The position numbers and the translations under genes are program-made. From contig JAPSKP010000002.1 of NCBI GenBank assembly GCA_031181585.1, positions 92,133 through 156,132 on the forward strand: DNA of 64,000 bases. The letters are read 5' to 3'. The DNA comes from Lysinibacillus sp. (GTDB taxonomy: Bacteria > Bacillota > Bacilli > Bacillales_A > Planococcaceae). The notes beneath the pieces are model-generated. The model worked only from the letters and a program-made list of their open reading frames with translations, was not told the DNA's origin and made no database searches. Below are positions 9,564-17,728 of this stretch, in pieces (position 1 is the stretch's first letter; every line of letters starts with the position of its first letter).

Positions 9564-11603
9564 TTAATCAATACGCTCACCCTCTAAAGCACCTGACTTT
9601 ACGAGCATATTTCGCAGCGGTTCATATTCATCAGATGACCAGAATACTTCACTTTCAATAAGCCGTACCGCATCCTGACGCGCTACCTCGAGTGCACGAT
9701 AATCATGCACAAGATCAGCCATTTTAAACTCTGGAAGACCACTCTGCTTCTTGCCAAAGAAATCCCCTGGCCCTCTAAGTTCTAAATCCTTTTCTGCTAA
9801 ACGGAATCCATCATTTGTTTCTGTCATCGATATCATCCGTTCTTTTCCTTCATCTGTTTTCGGGTCAGCCAACAGTACACAATACGACTGGTGTTCTCCA
9901 CGCCCCACGCGGCCTCGAAGCTGATGAAGCTGTGCCAGGCCAAAACGTTCTGCATCATAGATCGTCATAAACGTTGCATTCGGTACGTTCACCCCAACTT
10001 CTACGACTGTTGTTGACACAAGCACCTGGATATTCCCCTCGCTGAACGCACGCATGACGGCATCCTTTTCATCCGAGTGCAAACGTCCGTGCATAAGCCC
10101 TACATTGAAGCGTCCATGGAAATAGGTAGTGAGCTGCTCAAATACTTCAACTGCATTCTGCACATCAATTTTATCGGATTCTTCGATCAATGGACAAATA
10201 ACATATGCCTGACGCCCTGCCGCCAGTTCAGTTTCCATTCTCGTCAATACAGCACCAAGCTGTTCATGTTTCATCCAGTGTGTTTCAATTTGCTTCCGCC
10301 CTGCCGGAAGTTCATCGATAATCGATACATCCATTTCTCCGAATGCCGTAATCGCTAATGTACGGGGTATTGGTGTTGCTGTCATGAAAAGTACATCCGG
10401 ATTTTGTCCCTTATCACGTAATATGCGGCGCTGTTCAACTCCGAAGCGGTGCTGTTCATCCGTGATGACAAAGCCGAGTTGCTTAAATTCAACATCCGGC
10501 TGAATGAGCGCATGTGTTCCGATTAAAATATCAATTTCACCGTTTGCCAGACGTTCAAGTATTTCCCGTCTTGCCTTTGCTTTTGTAGAACCGGATAACA
10601 GTGCAACCCGGACACCGATCGGCTCGAACCAAGCGTATAGGTTTTCAGCGTGCTGCTCTGCCAAAATTTCCGTCGGTGCCATTAATGCTCCCTGAAATCC
10701 TGCCGTGACCGCTGCATATAAGCCAATTGCCGCCACTACGGTCTTCCCAGAACCAACATCCCCCTGAAGCAAACGGTTCATCCGGTGATGAGATTTCAAA
10801 TCCTTACAAATTTCATTGACCACCCTTTTTTGAGCGCCTGTCAGCTCATAGGGTAATGTGTTAATGAAAGCGCGCAGTTTTTCAAGATCGTAATGAATCG
10901 ACAGTCCTTTTTCCTGGTCTTGTCTTGCTTTACGAAGAGCTTGGATACGCAGCTGGAATGCCAGCAGCTCCTCGAACACAAAACGCCTTCTTGCTTGCTT
11001 TACATGGTCTGTATCCTTCGGAAAGTGAACCCCTTCAAGCGCCTCTTGCAGTGGCAGCAGTTTATACTGCTCACACATAGAGGGCGGGAGCGTTTCAGGA
11101 ATATTGTCTCCTGCTTCATCAAGAGCCTGCCGCATCATTTTACGGAAACGATTTTGATGAATTGTATTACGCAGACTATAGACTGGTTCAAAGTCTCCCT
11201 GATCCTGCTTTGGGCCAAATTTAATCGACGAGCCGACAATTACCTGGCGTCCGCGGTCCCATTTCCCTGAAACCGTAACAATAGCGCCCGGTGTCAACTT
11301 TTGCTTTAAATAATGCTGATTGAACATGACGACCTTCACTAAATGCCGCCCTGCCAGCACAGTGACAGTTAAACGGGATTTTTTCCCCATATAAGTAACA
11401 GAAGGGATACTCTCTACTCTTGCCTCAATTGTTACTTTCTCATTATGGGGTGTTTCTGCTAAATTTTTTAATGTAAAATCTTCGTGCCGGTATGGAAACG
11501 TCCAAATCAAATCCTCGACTGTCTCGATGCCGAGGGATGCCAACTGCTCTGCCGTTTCCTTGCCGACACCCTTCATATTCGATACTGGTTCGGTAGTGTT
11601 CAC
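9564..11603 (-). CDS. recG: ATP-dependent DNA helicase RecG
   Basis: Branch-migrating helicase that remodels stalled forks and Holliday junctions. An N-terminal wedge/OB domain (KVTIEARVESIPSVTYMGKK) precedes the superfamily 2 motor, with Walker A GDVGSGKTVVAAIGL, the DEQH box (TDEQHRFGVEQR), and motif VI QLRGRVGRGEHQSYC. The frame is open for 50 more codons upstream, but the GTG at 11603 follows GGAGGAG by 11 bases and starts (M)NTTEPVSNMKGVGKET, matching the family N-terminus. It gives 679 residues (682 in B. subtilis). The GTG overlaps the stop codon of a 42-codon ORF as GTGA. Confidence 0.95.
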   Translation of the reverse strand: MNTTEPVSNMKGVGKETAEQLASLGIETVEDLIWTFPYRHEDFTLKNLAETPHNEKVTIEARVESIPSVTYMGKKSRLTVTVLAGRHLVKVVMFNQHYLKQKLTPGAIVTVSGKWDRGRQVIVGSSIKFGPKQDQGDFEPVYSLRNTIHQNRFRKMMRQALDEAGDNIPETLPPSMCEQYKLLPLQEALEGVHFPKDTDHVKQARRRFVFEELLAFQLRIQALRKARQDQEKGLSIHYDLEKLRAFINTLPYELTGAQKRVVNEICKDLKSHHRMNRLLQGDVGSGKTVVAAIGLYAAVTAGFQGALMAPTEILAEQHAENLYAWFEPIGVRVALLSGSTKAKARREILERLANGEIDILIGTHALIQPDVEFKQLGFVITDEQHRFGVEQRRILRDKGQNPDVLFMTATPIPRTLAITAFGEMDVSIIDELPAGRKQIETHWMKHEQLGAVLTRMETELAAGRQAYVICPLIEESDKIDVQNAVEVFEQLTTYFHGRFNVGLMHGRLHSDEKDAVMRAFSEGNIQVLVSTTVVEVGVNVPNATFMTIYDAERFGLAQLHQLRGRVGRGEHQSYCVLLADPKTDEGKERMISMTETNDGFRLAEKDLELRGPGDFFGKKQSGLPEFKMADLVHDYRALEVARQDAVRLIESEVFWSSDEYEPLRNMLVKSGALEGERID

Positions 11604-11728
11604 TTGCCCGACAGCTCCTCCAAAATTCGCCCAGCAAAAACTTTGTCTGCTAGTAGAAACAAAGCTTCGCTCAAACTCTCCAGGAAGAGCCTTCCTCCTT
11701 CCATTACGATTGCATTTTGCTCTCGCAT
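11600..11728 (-). CDS. Small ORF overlapping the recG start (42 aa)
   Basis: No function is recognised. The ORF starts ATG at 11728 (or the internal ATG at 11704, 34 residues) and ends with a TGA that overlaps the recG GTG as GTGA. The product is leucine-rich and likely helical (for example SEALFLLADKVFAGRILEEL). A fair sigma-A promoter lies 26 bases upstream (11754-11781), and the recG ribosome site GGAGGAG lies inside the ORF. No clear ribosome site precedes its own ATG. It could be a leader peptide coupling translation into recG, or a chance ORF. Confidence 0.35.
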   Translation of the reverse strand: MREQNAIVMEGGRLFLESLSEALFLLADKVFAGRILEELSGK

Positions 11729-11753
11729 TTTTTCTATTTATGCACGGTTGCAC

Positions 11754-11781
11754 AACATACGTTCTGTTTTCTACAGTTCAA
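11754..11781 (-). promoter_or_regulatory. Possible recG promoter
   Basis: Minus-strand TTGAAC (11776-11781) and TATGTT (11754-11759) are 16 bp apart. They lie in the 310-bp gap between sdaAA and recG, which otherwise holds only the sdaAA terminator and the small ORF. Confidence 0.4.
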
Positions 11782-11869
11782 TTGTATCATTTATTTTCCT
11801 TGTTATCCTCTAAAGATATCTTTTCATCAGCTACTGACTTATAGGCCTCCGTGCATCAGCAAAAAGGCA

Positions 11870-11904
11870 AAAGAAAAACACACGAATTAGCTCATCGTGT
11901 GTTT
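11870..11904 (-). terminator. Terminator of the serine dehydratase genes
   Basis: Perfect 10-base arms AAACACACGA (11876-11885) and TCGTGTGTTT (11895-11904) lie 9 bases after the sdaAA stop codon. On the minus strand the hairpin is followed by TTCTTTT. Confidence 0.85.
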
Positions 11905-11913
11905 CTGTCTTCC

Positions 11914-12822
11914 TTATTGCAGTGATTTGATGCTCTGTAATCCACCGTTATCAAAAATTGCTTTACTGATCGCTTTTCCTGTCGGTGTTGCAGCCAGGCC
12001 GCCTCTTGCTGTTTCTTTTAAATTCGGACTCATTGCCTGCCCGATCCGGTACATTGCTCCGATTACTTCGTCGCATGGAATACGGCTTGTCACACCGGCA
12101 AGCGCCATATCTGCTGCTACAAGAGCATTCGCTGCCCCCATGGCATTCCGTTTAACACATGGCACTTCCACAAGTCCTGCAACTGGATCACATACAAGCC
12201 CAAGCATATTTTTCAATGTAATAGCAAAGCCCTCTGCACTCTGCTGCGGTGTACCCCCAGCCATTTCAACAATGGCCGCTGCCGCCATCGCTGCTGCAGA
12301 GCCTACCTCTGCCTGACATCCACCAGCTGCACCAGAAATGGATGCATTATTCGCTACGATGAAACCAAATGCGCCGGATGTAAATAAATAACGAATCATT
12401 TGTTCACGAGTCGGATTCAGCTTATTTTTAACAGCAAACAGTGTACCCGGCACAACGCCAGCTGAGCCGGCTGTAGGCGTAGCACAGATTGTTCCCATGG
12501 CTGCATTCACTTCATTTGTCGCTACCGCTTTACTTACTGCATCAAGCAGCAGCTCACCTGATAATGATTTTCCGCTTGCGATATAGTTTTGAATAAGTAC
12601 AGCATCTCCACCTGTCAAGCCTGTAACAGACTGAACTCCCTTAAGTCCGCGTTCAACTGCCTCTTCCATTACCGTTAAGTTACGGTCCATCTGCTCCATG
12701 ATCATTTCTCTACTGCGTCCACTAATCAGCATTTCTTGTTCGATCATAAGCTCTGAAATACTTTTATTCTCTTTTTCCGCTAAGGCAACCAATTCTCTTA
12801 CATTTTGAAATAACACGTCCAC
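11914..12822 (-). CDS. sdaAA: L-serine dehydratase alpha subunit
   Basis: Catalytic subunit of the oxygen-sensitive iron-sulfur enzyme that deaminates L-serine to pyruvate and ammonia. The 302-residue protein contains the three conserved cysteines expected to hold the cluster (GGCQAEVGSA, GLVCDPVAG, EVPCVKRN) and the ATPTAGSAGVVPG substrate loop. It is 12 bp after the beta subunit gene. The two-gene form is typical of Firmicutes, in contrast to the fused enterobacterial enzyme. Confidence 0.95.
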   Translation of the reverse strand: MDVLFQNVRELVALAEKENKSISELMIEQEMLISGRSREMIMEQMDRNLTVMEEAVERGLKGVQSVTGLTGGDAVLIQNYIASGKSLSGELLLDAVSKAVATNEVNAAMGTICATPTAGSAGVVPGTLFAVKNKLNPTREQMIRYLFTSGAFGFIVANNASISGAAGGCQAEVGSAAAMAAAAIVEMAGGTPQQSAEGFAITLKNMLGLVCDPVAGLVEVPCVKRNAMGAANALVAADMALAGVTSRIPCDEVIGAMYRIGQAMSPNLKETARGGLAATPTGKAISKAIFDNGGLQSIKSLQ

Positions 12823-12834
12823 TTTGCGGTCCTC

Positions 12835-13497
12835 CTAATTATTAATCTTCGAGACTTTTGTAATATGCGGAATATATGAAATCTGGTCCAAAACTCGTTC
12901 TTCTATATTTTGGTCCACTTCGATTACCATTAACGCAGTATGTCCTCGTTCGATACGGGATACTTCCATATGACCAATATTTACGTTATGCATAGCCAGG
13001 CAGTTCGCTACATTGGCAATACAGCCTGTGCGATCATTATGCACAACCAGAATAGCCGGCATACCTCCAGTCAAGCGCAGCTTAAAGCCGTTTACTTCAC
13101 TGATTTCAATTTTTCCGCCCCCAATGGAGATGCCTTCTACACTCATCTCTCCGTCATCATCACTCATGACAATGCGGGCTGTATTTGGATGTTCTTTATG
13201 TGCCTCTTCAGGAATAAATTCAAACTCCATCTCAGCTGCTGCTGCATCTTCAAACGCCGTTTTAATGCGCTCATCATACGTATCATAGTTTAAGAGACCC
13301 CCAACAATCGCTACGTCCGTTCCATGACCTCGATACGTTTCAGCAAACGAGCCATATAAATGGATTTTCACCTGCTTCGGCTGCCGGCCGAATAAATCAC
13401 GCGCCACTCTGCCAATCCGTGCTGCCCCTGCTGTATGCGAGCTTGACGGACCGATCATTACTGGACCGATGATATCAAATACAGATGTAAATTTCAT
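12835..13497 (-). CDS. sdaAB: L-serine dehydratase beta subunit
   Basis: Partner of SdaAA. The N-terminal part has the family motif FDIIGPVMIGPSSSHTAGAARIGR and the C-terminal part is an ACT domain (about 148-220, GMPAILVVHNDRTGCIANVANCL) that usually senses serine. The ATG at 13497 after AAGGTGA gives 220 residues, as in B. subtilis; an upstream in-frame start would add ten unconserved residues. About 250 bp upstream to fakA hold the fakA terminator; no convincing promoter was picked out there. Confidence 0.95.
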   Translation of the reverse strand: MKFTSVFDIIGPVMIGPSSSHTAGAARIGRVARDLFGRQPKQVKIHLYGSFAETYRGHGTDVAIVGGLLNYDTYDERIKTAFEDAAAAEMEFEFIPEEAHKEHPNTARIVMSDDDGEMSVEGISIGGGKIEISEVNGFKLRLTGGMPAILVVHNDRTGCIANVANCLAMHNVNIGHMEVSRIERGHTALMVIEVDQNIEERVLDQISYIPHITKVSKINN

Positions 13498-13689
13498 CAA
13501 GTCACCTTCCCACTTCAATTTTCTCACAATTTTTTTCTTACCTTTAGTTTATCAAGCAAAGCCTATCACATACAAATCTTTCAACTTTTCATATGAAAAA
13601 TAATGTATCCAAGCTGAAATCTCCTCTTTTAAGAGGCTTTTCTTCCCGATTATACACGGGATTGATACGAATCAAAACAAATTTTAATT

Positions 13690-13737
13690 AAAACGAAAGA
13701 GGCTCCCCATAAGTATATACTTACGGGGCAGCCCCTG
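13690..13737 (-). terminator. Terminator of yloU-fakA
   Basis: A long hairpin (13699-13736, arms around GGCTCCCCATAAG and CTTACGGGGCAGCC) lies just past the fakA stop codon. The minus-strand transcript continues TTTCGTTTTAATT. Confidence 0.75.
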
Positions 13738-13750
13738 ATCCTTTTATGCA

Positions 13751-15400
13751 TTATTCAACTGATAAGATAAATGGATATAACGATTGTTTTCCTTCAACGA
13801 TTTCTACTTCTGCATCCGCGAAGTTCTCCTCGATGAAGCTAGCTAATTCGTTCGCTTGTTCTTCCGTTGCATCTTCCCCATAAATGATGGTAATGATTTC
13901 GCTGTCTTCATCAGCTATGCTGCTGATTACTTCTTTTGCAGCATCCATCAATTGTGGTGTTGATAAAATGATTTTGCCCTCTGCTAGTGCCATATAGTCA
14001 TCTTTACGGATTTCCACACCGTCAATCGATGTGTCACGTACTGCATATGTCACCTGGCCTGTTTTTACATGGGCAAAGCCTTCTGTCATATTTTCTTTAT
14101 TTTCTTCGACACTCAGCTCAGGATTGAATGCCAAGATAGCTGCCATCCCTTGAGGAATTGTCTTTGTTGCTACAACAGCCGCTTCAATATCAAGAAGCTC
14201 CACCGCTTGTTCTGCCGCCATCACAATATTTTTATTATTTGGCAGGATCAGTACACGCTCTGCGCCGATTTCCTTCACAGCTTTTACAATATCCTCCGTC
14301 GATGGATTCATTGTTTGACCGCCCTCAATGACATAAGAGGCACCGATCGAACGAAGCAGATTGGCAATCCCTTCTCCCATTGCAATCGTGACAACTGCAT
14401 AAGGGTGCTGTTCTTTTTTCGCTGGCGGAGCTGCAGGAGCTGAAGAATCACCTACGATAGCCGAGTGCTGCTCGCGCATATTATCTACTTTAATTTTAAT
14501 TAAGCTTCCATACTTTTGCCCTGCCGATAAAACTACACCAGGCGTTTCTGTGTGAATATGTACTTTCGCAATTTCATCATCAGAAATAACTAGCAGCGAG
14601 TCACCAAATGGATTTAGCTCATTGCGGAACTGATCTTCATTAAAAGGCTCTTTTTCATCTTCAAAACGTACCATAATTTCTGTACAGTAGCCGAATTCGA
14701 TATCTTCTGTATTCATAAAATCTTGAACACGATGGTGCTCTGCACTGATCAAATCATCCAAGGATGCATCATTTCGTTCAGGAAGCTCCTCACCTTTTAA
14801 AGACGCAAGAAAACCTTCGTACACAAACAGCAGTCCTTGTCCACCACTGTCAACTACGCCGACTTCTTTTAATACAGGTAATAGTTCAGGAGTACGATTT
14901 AAAGATGCTTTCGCCTCTTCCACGAAAGCCTCCATCAATTCAATTAAATCATCTGTAGTCTCTGCAACTTCGACACCTTTAGCCGCTGCTTCGCGTGCCA
15001 CTGTTAAAATCGTTCCTTCTACCGGCTTCATCACCGCTTTATACGCAGTATCCACACCGCCTTGGAAAGCTGCAGCCAGCCCTTTCGCATCGATTGCCGC
15101 ATCTTTTTCAATCGCTTTTCCAAAGCCGCGGAATAATTGCGATAAAATAACGCCTGAGTTGCCGCGCGCCCCCATTAATAATCCTTTTGATAACGCCTGT
15201 GCTGTCTTCCCGATATGCTCACTTGTGTTCGCTTCCGTTTCCTTTGCACCTGACGTCATCGATAAATTCATATTCGTCCCTGTATCACCGTCTGGTACTG
15301 GGAATACATTTAACGAATCTACATAACTTGCATTTTGGTAGAGGTGATGTGCACCCATCTGTACCATTTCTGCAAATTTAATTCCGTCTAATGACTTCAT
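13751..15400 (-). CDS. fakA: Fatty acid kinase catalytic subunit FakA
   Basis: Phosphorylates fatty acids held by FakB carrier proteins, feeding exogenous acids into phospholipid synthesis. It is the YloV homologue. An N-terminal DhaL/DAK2 ATP-binding domain contains PVPDGDTGTNMNLSM, the metal-binding aspartates of the family. The middle and C-terminal parts (about 210-549) match the FakB-binding region. Length 549 agrees with about 553 in B. subtilis. It is 18 bp after an Asp23-family gene, the usual arrangement. No fakB gene is seen in this window. Confidence 0.93.
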   Translation of the reverse strand: MKSLDGIKFAEMVQMGAHHLYQNASYVDSLNVFPVPDGDTGTNMNLSMTSGAKETEANTSEHIGKTAQALSKGLLMGARGNSGVILSQLFRGFGKAIEKDAAIDAKGLAAAFQGGVDTAYKAVMKPVEGTILTVAREAAAKGVEVAETTDDLIELMEAFVEEAKASLNRTPELLPVLKEVGVVDSGGQGLLFVYEGFLASLKGEELPERNDASLDDLISAEHHRVQDFMNTEDIEFGYCTEIMVRFEDEKEPFNEDQFRNELNPFGDSLLVISDDEIAKVHIHTETPGVVLSAGQKYGSLIKIKVDNMREQHSAIVGDSSAPAAPPAKKEQHPYAVVTIAMGEGIANLLRSIGASYVIEGGQTMNPSTEDIVKAVKEIGAERVLILPNNKNIVMAAEQAVELLDIEAAVVATKTIPQGMAAILAFNPELSVEENKENMTEGFAHVKTGQVTYAVRDTSIDGVEIRKDDYMALAEGKIILSTPQLMDAAKEVISSIADEDSEIITIIYGEDATEEQANELASFIEENFADAEVEIVEGKQSLYPFILSVE

Positions 15401-15418
15401 TCGCCTTGAATCCTCCTC

Positions 15419-15781
15419 TTACACATTCATTACGCGCACGCCTTGAACAAAGATGTTCACAGATTTTACGCTCATGCCTAATGTTTTGTTCACTGTATAT
15501 TTTACTTTCGATTGTACTTGGTATGCGATTTCAGAAATTTTCGTTCCATAGCTTACAATAATGTACATATCAATATGCAAATCTTCGCCGTCCTGGCGGA
15601 TCAATACGCCCTTTGCAAAGTTTTCTTTCCGTAAAATATCTGTCAAGCCATCACGAATTTGGTGTTTACTCGCCATACCTACAATTCCGTAGCATTCGAT
15701 TGCAGCGCCGCCTGCAATTTGTGCAATGACGTCATTGGAAATATCAATTTGGCCGAATTCATTTTTTAATTCTACTGACAT
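15419..15781 (-). CDS. yloU: Asp23/Gls24 family envelope stress protein (YloU)
   Basis: Small protein of 120 residues in the Asp23/Gls24 family, whose members sit at the membrane and are linked to alkaline or envelope stress. Recognisable parts are the start QIDISNDVIAQIAGGAAIECYGIVGMAS and the C-terminal SVNIFVQGVRVMN. It is cotranscribed with fakA in Bacillales, which suggests a link to membrane lipid state; the precise role is unknown. The ribosome site AAGGAGG precedes the ATG. Confidence 0.9.
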   Translation of the reverse strand: MSVELKNEFGQIDISNDVIAQIAGGAAIECYGIVGMASKHQIRDGLTDILRKENFAKGVLIRQDGEDLHIDMYIIVSYGTKISEIAYQVQSKVKYTVNKTLGMSVKSVNIFVQGVRVMNV

Positions 15782-15957
15782 ACATATGCCTCCTTGGCTC
15801 TTTTTGACTGTCTATATTGTACTACACAAAGATTGATTATAAAAGAAAACGTTCATTGAAGTCTAGCGGTTACAATGAAAAGCGATTGCACCCCTTATAA
15901 TTGACCATGCTTTACAAGGTGTAAAGGTTTTTTTCTTGAAAGTATGTGCGAAATGTC

Positions 15958-15986
15958 TTGCAAGCATGTAGAGTCTATGTTAAATT
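15958..15986 (+). promoter_or_regulatory. Possible rpmB promoter
   Basis: TTGCAA (15958-15963) and TAAATT (15981-15986) are 17 bp apart, 68 bp before the rpmB ATG. A short hairpin with a T run lies just upstream (15910-15934). Confidence 0.4.
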
Positions 15987-16053
15987 ATTATGGTATGTGA
16001 AATATCGAACTGAAAAACAAGCTTTCAGATTCATCTGTTAGGAGGGAATTTAC

Positions 16054-16242
16054 ATGCCAAAGAAATGTGTTATCACTGGCCGTAAAGCTCGTACAGGCAA
16101 CAACCGTTCTCACGCTATGAACGCTTCTAAACGTACTTGGGGCGCTAACTTACAAAAAGTTCGTATCCTAGTTGACGGTAAGCCAAAACGTGTATGGGTT
16201 TCTGCTCGTGCATTAAAATCAGGTAAAGTTGAGCGCGTTTAA
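16054..16242 (+). CDS. rpmB: 50S ribosomal protein L28
   Basis: Large-subunit ribosomal protein of 62 residues, starting [23 protein letters not shown]. It has only the first cysteine of the paired zinc-ribbon pattern seen in some L28 proteins (C- form). It is transcribed divergently from yloU and convergently with the thiN-spoVM end of the long operon, as in B. subtilis. A strong ribosome site TTAGGAGGGAA precedes the ATG. Confidence 0.97.
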   Translation: MPKKCVITGRKARTGNNRSHAMNASKRTWGANLQKVRILVDGKPKRVWVSARALKSGKVERV

Positions 16243-16253
16243 TCGCGTACTGG

Positions 16254-16287
16254 GCATCAGCATTTACTGTTGATGCTCTTTTTTATC
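16254..16287 (+). terminator. rpmB terminator
   Basis: Arms GCATCAGCA (16254-16262) and TGTTGATGC (16268-16276) around a 5-base loop are followed by TCTTTTTT. Confidence 0.9.
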
Positions 16288-16294
16288 AAAAAAT

Positions 16295-16332
16295 AAGGGA
16301 GTGAGTAGCCATAACGGTTACCCACTCCCTTT
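16295..16332. terminator. Bidirectional terminator between rpmB and spoVM
   Basis: A near-perfect stem (AAGGGAGTG with CACTCCCTT, continued by inner pairs) has T runs on both sides: TTTTATTTTTT on the plus strand and TTATTTTTTG on the minus strand. It would end the long minus-strand operon and back up the rpmB terminator. Confidence 0.8.
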
Positions 16333-16418
16333 TATTTTTTCTCCCGGCGAAAAACCTTGATGCAAGCTCTTGTCATACTGCTTAAAAATTTTGGAATTTG
16401 AAAAGTGTATACTTTCAC
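16332..16418 (-). CDS. spoVM: Stage V sporulation protein SpoVM (28 aa)
   Basis: Amphipathic peptide that recognises the convex forespore membrane and anchors SpoIVA, starting spore coat assembly. The sequence begins (M)KVYTFQIPKFL and continues with a basic helix ending FRREKK. It aligns with B. subtilis SpoVM (26 residues, MKFYTIKLPKFL), including Pro9, which is important for curvature sensing. The start is GTG at 16418, after the ribosome site GGGGGAGC. It lies between rpmB and thiN exactly as in B. subtilis, 12 bp from the end of thiN. It is short enough to be missed by automatic gene calling. Confidence 0.93.
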   Translation of the reverse strand: MKVYTFQIPKFLSSMTRACIKVFRREKK

Positions 16419-16430
16419 TATCGCTCCCCC

Positions 16431-17063
16431 TTAGTCCATGCTTCTTACCATTAAACATATGCCAGAGGTGAACGCGATATACGCATCATCTTGTATGATT
16501 TCATTACTTGTAAAACGGGATGTCCCCTGCTCAATCATTTCCTTTGTCGTTTCGTATTTGACTCCCCGAAGCGTAACTTCCTGAATTGCCTCCCCATAGG
16601 CAAAAAAGGAAAGGTATTGGTGCTTCGTATTTTCAAGTTGATGGTGCCCCGGCAGCAAAAACTGCAGTTCATTTTGCTTGTTAATAATTTTAAACTGAAT
16701 ATTCGGATATGCAAGCTGGAAACGGTATAAGGAGCGCAGGGCTGCTTCATGGTGATCAAGCCGCCCTCCCGTAACGCCTGTTAACAAGACGGTGTGCGGG
16801 TGGAACTCAAGTGCCCGCTCAAGTGCCAGATCAGTATCTGTTTCATCCTTTTCAGCCTGGAACATTTCAACATGTATTACAGTTTCGGAAATACGTGCAT
16901 ACTCTTCTTCCGTGACCGAATCAAAATCACCCACGATTGCATCCGGTATAATACCCTCTTCAATTAAATGATAGGCCCCGCGGTCCACCCCAATCCACCG
17001 GTCTGCTTTTAAATGAAAGACGGCCTCACGAATGGGGCCGCCTGAACAAATGGCTACGATCAT
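16431..17063 (-). CDS. thiN: Thiamine pyrophosphokinase
   Basis: Transfers pyrophosphate from ATP to thiamine to make thiamine diphosphate. The 210-residue protein has the acidic metal site IVGDFDSVTEEE, the EKDETDTDLALERAL segment and GVTGGRLDH, all standard for ThiN/YloS. The start overlaps rpe by 4 bases. It sits near the 3-prime end of the long operon with rpe and rsgA, the conserved Bacillales arrangement. Confidence 0.95.
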   Translation of the reverse strand: MIVAICSGGPIREAVFHLKADRWIGVDRGAYHLIEEGIIPDAIVGDFDSVTEEEYARISETVIHVEMFQAEKDETDTDLALERALEFHPHTVLLTGVTGGRLDHHEAALRSLYRFQLAYPNIQFKIINKQNELQFLLPGHHQLENTKHQYLSFFAYGEAIQEVTLRGVKYETTKEMIEQGTSRFTSNEIIQDDAYIAFTSGICLMVRSMD

Positions 17064-17728
17064 TGAATAGCAGCTAGGCCGGCTTGCTTGATTTCCTGCA
17101 ATGCTGCCGTCCGGTCTTCCTTACTATAAATAGCAGATCCTGCCACAAAAATATTGGCACCGGATTTTACACAAGGGACAATTGTTTCCGCTGTAATACC
17201 GCCATCAATCTCAATATCTATCTCCAATCCTCGCTCTTTGATGATGCTAGATAATGCCTCGATTTTAGGCAGTACAGAAGAGATAAACTTCTGGCCTCCA
17301 AAACCTGGGTTTACTGTCATGAACAATACCATATCTACATCCTCTAAAATATGAAGAATCGATTCGATTGGGGTATGCGGGTTTAAAACAACACCTGGTT
17401 TTACGCCGAATGAACGGATCAGCTGAATCGTACGATGCAAATGGCGGCAAGCCTCTACATGTACCGTTATATAATCCGCGCCTGCCTTGGCGAACTGCTC
17501 GATATACTGATCTGGGTTTTCAATCATTAAATGAACATCCATTGGTAAAGTCGATAAAGGACGGATCGCCTCTAAAGCAATTGCTCCAAAGGAAATGTTC
17601 GGTACGAAATGTCCGTCCATTACATCAATATGAATTAATTCTGCTCCTGCTGCCTCCACTTCCTTCACTTCTTCACCTAATTTGGCAAAGTCTGCAGCTA
17701 GAATAGATGGTGCAATTTTTATCATCAT
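17060..17728 (-). CDS. rpe: Ribulose-phosphate 3-epimerase
   Basis: TIM-barrel enzyme of the pentose phosphate pathway that interconverts ribulose 5-phosphate and xylulose 5-phosphate. It starts MMIKIAPSILAADFAKLGEEV and contains HIDVMDGHFVPNISFG, MVNPGFGGQKF-type loop (MTVNPGFGGQKF) and EIDGGI, covering the metal and phosphate sites. Length 222 residues. The start ATG overlaps the rsgA stop (TAATG). Confidence 0.97.
   Translation of the reverse strand: MMIKIAPSILAADFAKLGEEVKEVEAAGAELIHIDVMDGHFVPNISFGAIALEAIRPLSTLPMDVHLMIENPDQYIEQFAKAGADYITVHVEACRHLHRTIQLIRSFGVKPGVVLNPHTPIESILHILEDVDMVLFMTVNPGFGGQKFISSVLPKIEALSSIIKERGLEIDIEIDGGITAETIVPCVKSGANIFVAGSAIYSKEDRTAALQEIKQAGLAAIQ

Noticed and set aside
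11604..11753. Upstream extension of RecG by 50 codons
   Set aside because: The extension is not like RecG, and the GTG at 11603 has a strong ribosome site and gives the family length.
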